Assembly: GCA_009617715.1 (NCBI GenBank) | Contig: VTFK01000049.1 | Coordinates: 558,001 to 622,000 of the forward strand | DNA length: 64,000 bases | Direction: 5' to 3' | Origin: Plectrocnemia conspersa | Lineage: Eukaryota; Arthropoda; Insecta; Trichoptera; Polycentropodidae | Shown: positions 25,110-39,174 of the stretch, one piece after another | Layout of the letters: every line of letters begins with the position of its first letter | Position numbering within the stretch: position 1 is the stretch's first letter | Position numbers and translations under genes: made by a program | The notes under the pieces: model-generated | Seen by the model: the letters and a program-made list of their open reading frames with translations, nothing else | What the model was told of the DNA's origin: nothing | Databases searched by the model: none

Positions 25110-27590
25110 TTACAGATACGACTCGTACTACTTCTTGCTTAGAAGAATAAAATAAAAAAAAAAGCGTTTATTTTCATTCACAAAACTCATTAATATTATG
25201 TTTTACGAATTTTTGCTTCTTTTTAAATATTAAATGAATATGAGGGAAAACTCTTAATACTGTATTATATTTAAAATGCTTAATTCGATACAGACTTCGG
25301 CTCTTTTGGCAAAAAATTGCTTGTGACTTCTGTGACTCTCTATTTATATTATATTATTTTAGTGTCGTTTACGGATGCTCCGTGAATAATACGACTGTAT
25401 GATCATGTAGTTCTAGTGCATGATTTTTTTATTTATTTAATTATTCTGTATTTATATTTAAAGCGTAATGATATAATTAATGTTTATATTATATTAATGC
25501 GTATATATTGATAATTACATACAATTCAATTATTGCAATACATGAATATTATAATGCTAATTAAAAAAATGTGTTAAAGTGAAAAATGTGCAAAAATTAA
25601 TCTGATCAGTACTGAAATAAATCTATCTATTACTCTAACCAGCCGGCTGATTTATCTTTGCTTTGGTGATCTAAGAAATAACGTATGGGAATCGGTAGAA
25701 TGAAAAACGATTTTCGAACTTTTTCGATAATCTAAAATCCGCGGCTCATGAACCATGCTACGTGATTCCATAAAATATAAACTTTAATTTAATTAACGCT
25801 ATGAATTATTTATATTTATAAACAGTCAGATATAATGGGTAGTTGGAATTGAAAATGATCGTGCAGTAGAGCCGGCTGAAGACTTGCATCTCAAAAGTTA
25901 ATGCAGCACATCCCCGGCGGATTATCCCGGCATTACGACGATGACGCTCGTCCCAGAGGATGGCGCTTTAGAGGGACGCAGAATTAGATATGCCACTCAA
26001 AATTTGCCTCTGTCATTTCTCGCTCTTCGCCCTTCTGACGCGAAAAAGTTTCTTTTTATACGGCACTAAACTGGAAACACGCTCCCGAAACCGTAATGCG
26101 AGAGGGTCGTATGTATATATACTTAGGTATCTATACGTACATCATGTACCTCGTGTATCATACACGTGCTCAAAGTCAAACTGCCAAAAATGTTTTAATG
26201 CTCGAACGACGGATAGACGTGCTGGCATATTTTAAACAGCTAAAACTTTTTTTCTATACCCACTGAAAGGGCTTTGAATAGTTTCGAAACTGGCTGTGGC
26301 TACCAAATAATGTCAAAAATCTTGATGCGAATTTAATATTTTTATTTAAAAAAAAGATGGATTATTTTTGTTTTATTCTTATTCTTATAGTTTATGTTTT
26401 GCTACCATAAATCAAGCTATAATAATTCATATATTTAGGAACATAATCCATCTTGAGCTACCGGTTGTCACTCGAGTAAATTAAGTAACGAGCTCGCCAT
26501 AATAGAACAGAGAGAACCTAACCGGCAATATGATGTTAAAATTAATTTAAAATTTGATTTCGACAGTTTGAGTTAAAATTCGATATCCAAAGTTTGGATT
26601 TGCTTTGTTGGCGTTTGATGGAGCACTCAATCGGCAGTTAACAGCAGCGGCGAATGCCAATCGATAGCCGGTCTAATGGAATAGGCGCAAATCTACGCAG
26701 CGTATTATATTTAATCGAACGATATTGTGCACTGTCGAGAATTTCCCGTCTCGCCGAGATGGGAATTAACGCGTTACAATTTCGCTCTTCCCAAATTGTC
26801 GGATGAAGTTTTCAACCACTTTGACGTTTTTATCATCCGTTCGGTATCGAACACGCGTTTCGCCCGGGGGAGAGAAAGAGACGGACGCTTCGTTCTGCGG
26901 CGGGTTAGAGAGGGACGGACGATGCAAATTGCGAATTATACACTCCGTTTTATGATTTCCATTAGAGCGGGTGGGTAAATATTAGGGAAGAGATGTCACT
27001 ACGTTTTTGCAGCAAGAATCTCCCGGTGTATTCGAAACTGTTGCTCAACTTCTCAAACATTTATATTTATATTTTTTATACGAATTATAGCATCAACTCA
27101 GCGCACCATATTTTATCATAAAAACAACAAAAACAACTCTATGGTATACAAAGATAATTCAGTACAGAACCCTCATTTTCAAATCACTCAGGTGCGGCAT
27201 CGATCGGTCTTCCGATGGGGCGTTTATTTTCCAGATTTTACATAAAAAATTTGGTTCATTCGTACCACACGCCTGACTAACTGAAGATGCTAAATTCTGG
27301 AGAAAACCGAGAAAACAGTAAAGCCATAATTTTCCATTCAGTAGTAAAAAATTATAATATTTTTTTTAAAAATATTTATAAATAGCAGCGCTTTTAGTGT
27401 AGATTTTGAAAAAATCATGTCAGTTAAAGGGTTAAGATAAACAGTTGCTTATCAAACGTTTTTTTATTGCTAACCAAAATTTTTAATTTATTTTATTTGA
27501 CTGCGCAAATGAATATAATATTAGTTTCTGAAATTTACACAGTAGTTTATTTTCTTTTGAATTTTGCATAATACAAATGCGCAAAATTAA
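25110..27590. other. intergenic DNA with GC-richer islands, no gene recognised
   Basis: Islands at about 25,870-26,240 and 26,620-26,980 hold open frames near 80 codons. They have no recognisable domain and no matching splice partners. Elsewhere the DNA is AT-rich. Confidence 0.45.
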
Positions 27591-27594
27591 TAAA

Positions 27595-27790
27595 ATCATG
27601 CCGTCGCTGTCGCGCGGGCATGATTAGGGACGCAATCGCGACTTTTTAGGGCACTCTAAAGCTCGCAGCCGAAATTCGCCATCGGGTTGTCGACACTGCT
27701 TCTAAGTAACTTTATAAAGTACTTCATTAAGTAGACGCTATGTCAAGAATGTAATGCATTGTACCAGAACGCTCCTAGCAAAAAAAACAC
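27595..27790 (+). repeat. R4 copy with R3-like start
   Basis: 'gccgtcgctgtcgcgcgg' is followed by the R4 words 'gggcactctaaagctcgcag' and 'ttaagtagacgctatgtc', shared with the copy at 24.97 kb. A diverged reverse copy lies at about 29,930-30,065. Confidence 0.55.
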
Positions 27791-28189
27791 GAATAGGACC
27801 CGTATTCTCTCTTGTTTTACTTCATTTGCATTCATACAATCGAGCCATATTTAAAGACGCTAAAAATTAGCTTATCGTACTTTTATAAATAAATTATTAA
27901 AGTGACACGCGCTCCGCATAATGAAGCCGAGCATCCTAGACGCCTTATCACAAACTTTGGCTATGTGTATACAAAATCTTTCTTTTTGTTTAAATAAATC
28001 TGTAAGAGAATTCTGCCGGGGAATAGGATCTGGAAAATGCGACAATATGACACTTGGCGATTCTGTGACGCTGAAACGTCGAGTATTGTCGATTGACTAC
28101 CTCCTCAGTGACTCTAGGTTTTTTTATAAAGGGAATTAATTCGAATTTATGTGAATAAGCTGAAACACTTTCAAGTCATCAACATATAA

Positions 28190-28482
28190 TAAATATACTG
28201 AATTATGCCAGTGATATTAATTTAATAAGATAGGCCCAATACGTTACACTGGTGTAACAATCGATACATACTATTGAATATTGTGGAAGCACCAATCCAA
28301 AGTTTAAATGGTTCCGAGTGTTATATATATTAAATATACTGAATTTTTAATTGCCGCATGTATGTATGCCATTGATATTAATTTAATAGGATAGGTCCAA
28401 TACGTTACAATGTGGTAACAATCGATGCATACTATTTAATATTGTGGAAGCACCAAACCAAAGTTTAAATAATTCCGAGTGA
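28190..28482 (+). repeat. diverged tandem duplication, two units
   Basis: Copy 1 (about 28,190-28,320) and copy 2 (about 28,330-28,482) share, in order, 'gatattaatttaata', 'caatacgttaca', 'ggtgtaacaatcgata' or 'gtggtaacaatcgatg', 'atattgtggaagcacc', 'caaagtttaaat' and 'ttccgagtg'. No protein is encoded. Confidence 0.8.
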
Positions 28483-28499
28483 TATGTAAATAAGATACA

Positions 28500-31070
28500 A
28501 AAATTTAACTCAATATAGTGGATACATAGTTGTGAAAGCACGTCGCGTTGAAAGCCACTGGCGTTGGCTATAAAAAATGCATTTTTGAGTGCAGATCTTG
28601 CGGCCGCCGACCATAAAGATGGGTAATTTTTCATAAATATTCACAGTGTGCATTTTTGGCAGCTTTCAACGAGAAAGTGTACACATAAAGCCGAACGAAT
28701 CGCAGGGGAGCTGCCCCTACGCCGAAACCTTTCAACGACCATTTTATATACCTTCAAAATTCAATTAGTCCAAATCTGAAGCGTTTAAAGATGAACTTTA
28801 GCACTGGGGATTCGATTTCTCCTTTTCGCTTCGACTGAAAAGATTTATTTTTGTTTTATTTATTACCAACTCTTTTTATGCGGCGAAATATTTTCATTTA
28901 ATGCGGTAAAATAAAAAAAGGTAATATATTCCATTAAATCCACTTTTTTATGGTAAAGAGGGCACTTCGAAAAGGTACTAAAGAAGGGTTCCTCTTTAGG
29001 AGATATATTTGCAATAATAATAAAATTACGCCTTCAATGTATCATATTCAAATGTGAGTGTTTTAAATATTTTATTGCTGATTGTTATTTAAAGAGTTTA
29101 AAATTAATAAATAAATATAATATTATAAATAAATATATAGAATTTATTCTTTACAAATTTAAAATTTAATTTATGTTTTAAAAATATATTAATTTATTTA
29201 GATCATATAGTTAATTGTTTATACACTAAATAAATATAATCTAAACATACATATAAAATGTAATATAAACATAAACAGAATGTAATAAAGTCTTTTATAC
29301 CATAATTTATATCTTAATGTACGAAGGTATCTTTATTCCATTGAGAAAACCCGCAACATTTTTATTCTTGCGGATAGTTCTAGGAATATTATTATACAAA
29401 TTTACACCTCTGCAGAATATTCCCCTGGCCGTACTCGTCTTCCTATATCCAATTATCCTTAATTCTATTTCTAGTATTAAATCTACGAACTTCAATATTT
29501 ATTATTAAATAATTATTAAAATTCTTTGGTAGCATATTATTTTTTAATTTATATATAAATAATAAGATATTTATCTTTAATATTTCTTGAATATCCAATC
29601 ATTCCAATCTTTCAATCATACTTTTACAACTATTTTTATTTAACACTACTCTTGTGCTTATTCACATTATTTTTAACAAAATTAAAGGATAAAAAACAAT
29701 TTATATTTTAAAGATTAAATACACAATTATTAGCAATTTAAATTTTATAATTAAAATGCAAATTGTATATTGTTATATTTTCTCTATATTTTTATGAATA
29801 AGTTAAGCTTTTAGCAAACTATGGTAAAAGCTTGTAGAACGTTTTATATGAATGCTAAATGTTAAAAAATGACGATGTCTTTAGATTAATTAACAAGTAT
29901 GTTAAGTGCTATAAGTGCTTTTTTCTAGAATCGTTGAGATTCAATTTATTGCATTCTTGGCGTAGTTGATAAGGAAGAGGGTCGAGATGACAACCCATTA
30001 TTGCTTAGCGATTTTCAGCTGTGAGTTATAAAATGTTTTAGAGTGTCGCGATCGCGTCCCCAATTCTTTCCCGTTGAGGTCAGGATGTCATGATTTTACA
30101 TGAAGTATATTTAAATCGAGTATAATTATAAATTATAAATTCGCAGAAGTTAAAAGCAATACACGTCTTAAAAATATCAACCATATAATTAAATGTAATT
30201 TGTTTCAATACGATGTCATATTTTTTGTTTATGTGAAGTTTGTCATTCAATTATTCAGAAGCTCACATTGGAACATCGATAAATATCTAAGCGGATCATA
30301 AAAATAACATATAATAACACAATTTAAAAGAACCGCTTTCCCTTTGGTACAGACTCCCAGATTAGATAGAATACAAATAGCTCCGAGACGGTCGGTCGGC
30401 ACGAGAGGAAATGAAATCCCATTCATAACGCGGAATAACATTATTTCTGTTGTCAGGAATTTGTCGGATTTGTAATGATAAACTGAGCTCTTCTTAGTTT
30501 TTGCCCCCCGCATGATATGGTCTGGTGATCACCGCCTTAACGGGATTATCCCCCAATCTGCTGCTTCGATAACATTTTTTTTATCTATTTATTATTTTGT
30601 CAACGTATAAAACGCTCGGTTACGTTTCTGCGTTTACGTTATTTATTTCTACTACTCGTACCGATAAAATAATAATAAGAAAAAACAAGATACTGCGTAA
30701 AAATAGGCTTATATGGGGCTCACAAAAGTTCCAATAAGGTTTAAATAACAATACATAATCAATACTTTATTTACTTAATTGTAGCAAAATATTATATAGT
30801 AAGAGACAAATTTCTAACAATTATTATACTAGCTTTCGTATATTTTTATCCGACAGCACTTAGTTAAATAAATACAATGCATGATTTCTTATTTTTTTAT
30901 ATAATAAAATTACACTGGTGTTGATTAGTCAGAAGTGCAGGACAAACTGGCCAAAAATCTATACAGGAGATTCTATGACTCATGTGGCAGTTAAATGATT
31001 CATTACTACTAAACTTGATAATCATTTCTTATTAAATGATACAGTAGTTTATGCTAGATGATACGTTATA
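28500..31070. other. intergenic DNA without a recognisable gene
   Basis: AT-rich with a reversed R4 copy at about 29,930-30,065 and a GC-richer patch near 30,330-30,550. No gene evidence. Confidence 0.5.
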
Positions 31071-31076
31071 CATAAG

Positions 31077-31575
31077 GACGTCATTTCAGCTTTTTCAAAG
31101 GAGGGGGAGGGGAGGGTAAAAGTTGGCTAATCAGTGGTTGTTTTTTATTATTGTCATTTCATTAAGATGCATAATATTTCATTAAATTTAAGGCGGTCCC
31201 TGTTTAAAATCCACATCAAAAGCAATAAAATCGTGCCGTCGCAGTGGATACGCTCGGTTATCTAGCGTTCATATTAAGACTTGTAACAATATTACGAATT
31301 ACAATGAGTGGGAATCAAATGAAGCATATCAAAACCGAATTTTGACTAAAAGGAGAGCGTGAAAATCAATTATTCCTTCTCAGAAATAAAAAATTCACGT
31401 CAAAAGCAATTCAGATTTTTCCAGGCGGGAGGGCAAAAGTTGGAAAGTCAGTGGTCGTTTTTTTAATATTTCGATATCATTAACATTCATAATACTTCAT
31501 TAGATGACATGCATTTTTTTTGGCAAATTCAGGAGGTGGAAAAATTTCTCCATCTGTCTCTCTTTTAAATAACGT
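31077..31575 (+). repeat. R2 / R3 / R2 repeat block
   Basis: R2 begins at about 31,079 (gacgtcatttcagctttttc, G-rich run, cattaagatgcataatattt). R3 follows at about 31,200-31,400 in both arm orientations. A second R2 follows at about 31,410-31,575. R3 thus appears nested between two R2 copies. Confidence 0.6.
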
Positions 31576-31599
31576 TCTGGTTATATATACCAAAGGCAA

Positions 31600-34500
31600 T
31601 TTTTTTTGCAATTTTTAATTCGATTTATGAAAAATTATTGTCATAAATCTATTAATAATGAATAAAGTTTACATTTTATGGTAGCCTGACCGAATAAGGG
31701 TGAAGCCCTGGAGTTAGGCCTAAGGACTTGGGCTCTCTGTTCCTATTGCAGTCACGTTCTTCTTCAGTGATGACATTGGCTCCAAATCCGTTATAAACAC
31801 TTCTTAGATCTGTCACATTATTGTCTTTCGAATACACCTGAATTTTAAATATATGTAAAAGTGAAATTCAATTTTAATATTTCTGCATTTATTTAATAAA
31901 TACCACTTAAATTTACAAATTATTGTTTGATAAAAAATGCATTCTTACAATTTTTGCTATATAACCAAATAGCTGAAAATCTTTTTATGTTAAACATTTA
32001 TTTTTATGGAAGAAAATATAAAATTAATATTTTTGTAATGCATAGTTTTTATATTTCTACTTATGATACAAAACATATTTTTGATACAGTTAATGTTACG
32101 CGTTATTATAACAGTTGAGAACCACTGGTCTTTATTATTAAAATTAAACATATTCAATTATTTTCGACAAAAATATCATCTTTATTTGTCAAAGTAATTA
32201 GCTATAATATTTTTTCAAATATAATTCGCAACAGATCTTTTTATAAAAAAAAATATATCGCTCTTTCATTCGGGAGTTTTTAGTGAGACAGAGAAACATA
32301 AGTAGAAGCTTTGAGAATCATAGCACACATTCCTAAAAGAGTCCCCAAATAGACGACGACCTGCATACAAAACAGCATTAGTAAAACCACGAAACTAACA
32401 TTGAGACAACTTTTGAAAAAACACTAGAATAATAAAAAAATGTTAAAAACTCTCACAAGCTGCATCGCAAAATAAATAACCGATTTTTAATCGTGGATTT
32501 CGATCTGGTTTTAATGCTTTCTTACAGGACCAGATTTATTAAAACAGTCTGAAGAATAGGGGCTCAAAATCCAGGGGCCTTCAGCTGAGGTATATAATAA
32601 CAACAGTAATTATATTCGTCTTTATGAACTAGTAGCAAAATTCGATCCATTTTTATATGTTATATATTCAGGATCTTCTTATTTGTTATAAATCAGTGAC
32701 AAAGAATACTCATAATTTTATACAGCACACTTCTTAACCAAATTATAGCTTCAAAATCATCCGGTTTCACATAAATTAAAATCTCACTAATCACCCTAAA
32801 AGGAGTAGCGTTCCGATAGTTTTTTTAATTACACTGTTGGGCACAACCATGTCGTCATCTCGAGTCGCTAAGAGTTCTTGAGTCGGCAATCTTAAGACGT
32901 CATCTTGCTAATTTTACAATTAAATTTTTTAGGAATATTTGCTATGAGAAATGTAACGATAATAATTATATTATTTTTGGCATAGTGTTTTGAGAATTAT
33001 TATTGTCAATGTTTTAATGCGTTTTCATGAAAATCGAGCAATGATAAATATATTATATTTATAAATATTTAATGGAATTAATTTCAACATAAAATATCTA
33101 CTGTTTAATTTTTTTCTAACAATTCAAGACTGAACTTATTTGTTTTAGGCAAATATGATTATAATATTTAATAAAATAAAAATTAATGATAAATTAAAGT
33201 ATTATATATTATTTACTTTAACTGAAATACCTCATTTTGTAGATTGTTGTAATATTACATAATTAGGTATTCAATAATTGATTAATTTGTTTTATTTAAT
33301 ATACTTAATAATCTTAATCTCTAACACATATTTTTGAGTTTTGGTTTTTCATACACTTTTTTGAACTTGTTTTGCATAAAATTGTGAAATAATTCTGCCT
33401 CGACTCGTTCCAAATGTAAATTAGTATGATTTTCTTGTCTTTTATCACGAGTTCCGTGTTTCGCACAATATTGAAAAAACGATATTGTAATATATAAATA
33501 AATAAAAAACATTTGTTTAAATCAAACTTTTTTTGGAGGGTAGCCCCATACTTGAATCTTGCCACGGGTAGTGCGTTTCTTAGTTTCGGTCCTGACTGTA
33601 TTTATTGGTAATATATATCTATACACAAATAATTATGCGACTGCTGTTGACGGCTTAAGTTCTAGTAGTAATCCTCGAAACCACAGCAGTGCAATCTAGT
33701 AGAAGCAGCGGGGACTAACATCAAACAGCGAATTACATATTATCTTACACGTGCTGATAATTATGAATTAATTTATGTAATATTATAAAAAATATATAAA
33801 AACGAGTTTGCCACATGCTTATCTAATTACTGACCCAGATCTTTGTAAAGGGTTTCATAAAATCATTTGATAAAAATCTGATTAAAAGGAAAATTTTGTT
33901 TAAATAGCAAGTCGTCTAAAAGAGAGCGACGACAGATAAGGCCATATTTTTGTGCGCTTTGAAAGTCCGTCCAGTAGGTATCGCTGACAACCGCAGCTGC
34001 CAAAAGGGACAAAACCCTCCGTGTTTGGGTTTCGATTGTGGGAACACAAAGACAAAGGGCCGTGCGAACGTAATCGTTTCCGAAAAAATAAAAACCACAG
34101 CAGCCCTGGGCGCGATTTAATTAGAGCGCGTTATCTCGCGCATAACGACGCCGGCGTTGCAAGATGTAGCTTTTAATTAATACACGAGATGAACTCTCCT
34201 AAAGAGAGAAAGAGAGGCCTTCGATAAACTCGACGATGTTTAATCTAACGTGAAGAGCTGTCAGTTACGCCCGACTTGTTGCAAATCTTAGGGGGGGTTT
34301 CAGACGGTCACTTTCCTGCAATACCGCTGCTTTTTTCCTTCCGTTTAGCTTCTACGCCAATTACACACTGTTCTCTGTCTACGAAAACAAATACAGATGC
34401 ACATTCAGCGGTCGAACGAACACAATAATACGCAATATTTCTATGAATTTGACTGTCTCTATCTACTACGCGAAGATACACGCAAGATATAAGAGACAGA

Positions 34501-34660
34501 TAAATTTATATAGTAGACAAGTATATGTTTTACATGAAACAAAAACAGTACAAATTTAAGTATAATAATACTCTAGTTCAGGGGTGCGCAAATCTTTTGG
34601 TTGTCGGGCTACATTGGAGATAAAAATTTGTCTATTTAAAAAAAAAATTTAAATTTTTTT
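31600..34660. other. intergenic DNA without a recognisable gene
   Basis: Mostly AT-rich, with a GC-richer island at about 33,910-34,340. No gene, RNA gene or clear repeat was recognised. Confidence 0.5.
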
Positions 34661-34670
34661 TTTTATAATA

Positions 34671-35400
34671 CAGGCGGCCCTCGACTTTCGCACATAATTG
34701 GTTCCTGAAAATGTGTGCGAATGTTGAATGTACGAAAGTCGAGGGAAGTAAAAAAATCGAAATTGTGTATATTTTAAAATATTTATTTATCAAGTAAATA
34801 TAATATGTTTAAGAAGCGTTTAGGAGACACGTTTAAGTGGGGTTTGCGGGTGTTTCCTTTGAAAAGTTATCAAGAGTTAACTGTTTTCTACTATTCTTTT
34901 TCTTTTCTTGATATTGTATTTTATAACATGCTATGTTTTTATTGATCGCTCCACGCACTTTAGATATGCGTTCTCCATTGGGATCACAATCTTCCATAAT
35001 ATTTAAAAATTTGTCAAGGTGCGTGAAGGCTTCATTTATATTTTTCATTGTTAAAGAGTTTTCCAAAATAAACCTGTTTCATCTACATTAAATATTTGGC
35101 CAGAAGAATATTCTCAATTTTCAATAATTTTGGATAATTAGGAAATAAATTCTTTTGCAGCATCTTTATATGCATTAAAATTGTAAAACCAACCGTTACT
35201 TGCTTGAAAAACCGTGTTAAAATATTTTTTTAATCTATCCTTCCAATCTTTGTGAAAACTAAGAGCTTTTGCTTGAATAATTGAAATACTCAGAGGGACA
35301 TCTTTTTGATGTTGGTCATCGATCTACGATGACAAAGATTTTCCATTTCATCCATGTTTTTTTTTTGGAAACATTTTATTTAAGATTGTGGAAATATATC
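34671..35400 (-). pseudogene. Tigger/pogo-like transposon relic with one terminal repeat
   Basis: The left end is TA followed by CAGGCGGCCCTCGACTTTCG, a pogo/Tigger-type terminus. An internal inverted repeat, CCCTCGACTTTCG (34,678-34,690) against CGAAAGTCGAGGG (34,733-34,745), lies within it. On the minus strand the transposase reads, in broken frames, IIQAKALSFHKDWKDRLKK, GWFYNF and IFNVDETGLFWK; the last includes the first Asp of the DDE catalytic triad. The open C-terminal piece (34,833-35,066) contains HLDKFLNIMEDCDPNGERIS and ends near QLTLDNFSKE, as Tigger transposases do. In-frame stops and a missing centre show it is dead. I could not find the right-hand terminus. Confidence 0.75.
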
Positions 35401-38400
35401 TTTATTTTCCACAATTTTGAACGTATTCTTAAATTATATTTTTATTTTTCAAAATTGAACATATCGTAGACCTGTTTGTATCATACGAACATCCGATTGA
35501 AGCAAATGATTCACCGCTATCAGAACGATTTAAAAAAAAAATTAAATTTAAAAAAATTGTTTTTTTTTTTAAATAGTTGCTTAAATAAATTTAGTTTTAA
35601 CTGAAATAAAATTATATTAATATTTATTTTTCCCTGCAACGCATCGTTAAGGAAATTTTAAAAAGTTATTATGTCCAGAGCAAAGGCAAAATCACAAATC
35701 CAATTATGGTCTAAGTTCAGAAAAAATCTGATATATGTTTCATTTCTAAAAATCACTTTTTAATTCCCATATTCGACGAAGAAGTTTTCCTTAATAAAAG
35801 GACAAGTTAAAGGACATCTGAATATTCAGAATCGATATCATGAAGACAACTAATAAATTATCATAATTCAGACCCCTTGATTTAATTTACCAATATAATA
35901 TATGTTTTTTCCCAACGCTTGTTAATCTAAAATACAATGAATTTTTATTATTTCTTGTGAACTTCCGAATTTTTCCGGTAAAACTTGTCCATCAGTCACG
36001 AGATTTTTCCATAGTAATTTATATTTGATTAGACAATTATTTACTTGTTGTAATATATTATTTCCAGTTGTCTGGTCCTTCACAGACTCCATTGATAATA
36101 GTTATTCGATTATGTCGAAATCAGGGGTACATGCTGTTTAAAAAATAACAATTGAGCTGTTTCCTTTTGATCAGTACTTTTATCGAGAGCGATTGAATAT
36201 TATATTATCAATTGTAATATTGCTTATTCACATCATTATCAATACATTCAATTCTATGTAGTAATTTCCGTCATGATAAAATTACATTTTGTAATTGGTT
36301 TTTAATACTTGGACATACAAATCATGCATTTCTTAACACTTTACCTACCGGTTACACCAATTGGCGTCACACCGCAGACTCTTATTCATTTTAGGTGTAA
36401 TATTTAATATTTTTTTATATGTTTATTTCAATTTTTTTATGTGACGTAAAAATATGAAACCCATTAATTTGAGAAAAATATACAAAAAAAAATATTTTTC
36501 TCAGTTGATCAAATGTTTTATTAGTTAGTAAAGCAAAGATATTTTTTTATTAAATCATTGTTTTTTTTCTTGTTTATCTATATACATATATACAATTTTT
36601 AAATTGTGCCATAAACTATATCTGTAAATTTGTCGAAATTGTAAGCTAAGTTTGATTTGACATCTACCTTGAATTTCGTATTTTATCTGTTTAGTTTTAG
36701 ACTGTCTGTACAATAAATCGTCCCTTACGATACACCTAAATGAAATAATATAATTTTCTATGTATTTTATATATTATATTATATATTTATATTTATATAG
36801 TAGTGGTCTTGTTTTTTTATATTTATTTGGAACAAACGGATAATAGACGGTGCACACAAAAGCTCTCAACTTGAGCGCATTCAACGCAGACCTTTTCGAG
36901 CAAACTATAAAGGTGTGATAATTCTATAGAGAACAAGGTAGGTGTTGTTTATGTGTACATAATACACGACACGAAAAAATCTTATGTATTATATGAAATA
37001 TATATATCGTACCTGCGAACGGTCGGGTTATTCTACGATACGATTCGTATAAGTTCAGCTTCCCGTTCTGATAACAATTCACTATCTCAATAACGCTCAG
37101 GTTAGTTACTGAATTTGTATTCTAAAACGGCTACAATGTGCGGTTCCTGGACATGACACGACAAAATGTTGTTTAGTAGCAACATCATTGTGTTGCGGTG
37201 TTGCTTTGAGTTTCAAATGCAGGGAACGATATACTAGGTACCGCCGATCTATAGGCGAAAAGTTTAATCGTGTAATTATTCCGGAAAATGGTATAGTAGG
37301 CCATCTACTTATAACAATGCTTCTAAGGAATTGAACAATGCGATAGTTATATATATTTATATACACTATATACGTTTATATAGAGAAGGATAGATGTATA
37401 AGAGGTACAAATGATATGACCTCTCTTAAACAAATAATAATATATTTTTTGTCCAAAAAAAGCTAGATAATTTATTTTAAATACTTTTCTGATAATCATT
37501 TCTAGTTTCTGGTTTCGCAAATCAAATGTAACTATTTATACTTATTTATTTAATACACATATATCAAAGTGTTTGCTTAGCCAGATCTTTAACGGTCTTA
37601 TAATGCTCTGTATGTTATATCTACTATATTTGTATAAATATGCTTATCAACTCATCTATGCGAGCCCATAAAACATTAAATTAATATTTAATTAAGGAAT
37701 TGACGATGTTGATATGTATACAAATATTTCTTAGGTATATACATATATGTATTGATGTATTGAATATCACACGCAAAGGAAAATATGATAAAAGCCGATA
37801 CTTTGAACGCCCTCAAAGACACCCCCGTCCCATTTGTGCAGTGAATGCAGGTCGTTTTGTATTGTGCAAGTTTGAACATTAAAAGCGAAGTCGGGGGGTC
37901 GCATCCCTCGGTCGACAGGTGGAGTTTAAGATATACGAGCGCGTTTAAATTGTCAAAAACGCAACGCAGGAAATGTGCTCGTTTAAAAGGACACGTTACA
38001 GCCGAGAGTGTCCAGCGGGAGAGGGGACGCTGAATTTGCGTAAATGTCACTCACAGGTGCTGGACCAGTGATTGATCACCGCCTCGACCGCATGCATACT
38101 GTTAAACACCAATTTACTACACACACTCGCATATGTGCGAATTAAAACGCTGATCGATGTTTAAAATGATGCTAACGCCCATTTTTTTATTAAGTTAATT
38201 GTCCTCTCTACCTTTACTTGTTTTCTGCTAAACGATCTATCTTCTGCGTCTTTGCATAGCTAAAATATAATTTTATTTGATATTTTGTTTATGCTACTGA
38301 CTTTCCTAAGATAAATTAAAGATAAAAAAATCGAAGTTATTTATATATTTTTATTGGATTCGTTATTCTGACGAACCCTGCAAAGCGAAAGAGTAGTGTT

Positions 38401-38640
38401 TTATTCATTTTTCTACCGCCTAAGACTTAAATCTGATTTCTTTGTCGATCTTGAGTTTTGGCGAATATTGCGTTAAAAGGAATCGGATGTCCTATTTAGC
38501 ATGTAATCGCTTTCCTTGCCTAATGCCTTCTTCGGGCTCTTCTACAGCGAAACCCTTTTAAGGCGCTCGCTTTCTGTGTGACGTGCGAGGGAGATTTTTA
38601 TTTGAGGAGTCTCATAAACGTAGACATTTTCGGTCATAAT
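35400..38640. other. intergenic DNA without a recognisable gene
   Basis: AT-rich with GC-richer patches near 37,790-38,100 and 38,450-38,640. The antisense-overlapping frames at 37,688-38,050 are not convincing as coding. Confidence 0.45.
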
Positions 38641-38669
38641 CGACACACAACCGGCCATGTAACGCATGC

Positions 38670-38720
38670 CTGATTTTCTAACAATTGCACACGTTTTCAG
38701 TGCAATTGTTAGAAAATCAG
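38670..38720. repeat. perfect 21-bp inverted repeat with 9-base loop
   Basis: The left arm 38,670-38,690 begins CTGATTTTCTAACAATTG. The right arm 38,700-38,720 is its exact reverse complement. The spacer is ACGTTTTCA. It could fold as a hairpin in RNA or be a small foldback element. Confidence 0.9.
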
Positions 38721-38866
38721 TTTTCAGGGTCATAAAATCAGCATTTCTTAAAATAATAAATTGGTTATTATTAAGCTCTTGTTATTCGTGGATTAATATA
38801 TGTTTTAGTGCATTCAGGGTTGAGAACCACACTAGACAATTCCATCGCGAATATGCCGCCCCCAAG

Positions 38867-38905
38867 CAAGTGCCGCCCGGCGCGGGCTGCTCCGGGCGGC
38901 ACTTG
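38867..38905. repeat. perfect GC-rich 14-bp hairpin
   Basis: CAAGTGCCGCCCGG (38,867-38,880) and its exact reverse complement (38,892-38,905) flank an 11-base spacer, CGCGGGCTGCT. This is one of the most GC-rich short stretches in the window and stands out against AT-rich surroundings. Confidence 0.9.
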
Positions 38906-39174
38906 TTTAGAAAGAATGTATCTAATATAATATATAGTAAAAATAATAATTAACCATAGGATGTCAATTTCCATTATATTTAATCGCAGACTAATCTAAT
39001 TAAAATAATATTCATTGATACAATTGTACATTTTTAGACACATATTTTTGTTGTAGTATATATAGGATTTTTTTAAATGGTTTATTTTTTCTTTTTTTTA
39101 ATACCAAGGGTCCGCAAAAGAGTCGATATGACACTGTAAGTGGTCTAATTACTACAGAATTCTAATATGAGAGT

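Noticed and set aside
37688..38050. 120-codon minus-strand frame overlapped by two plus-strand frames
   Set aside because: No recognisable protein family, start context or splice sites; coding is unsupported on either strand.
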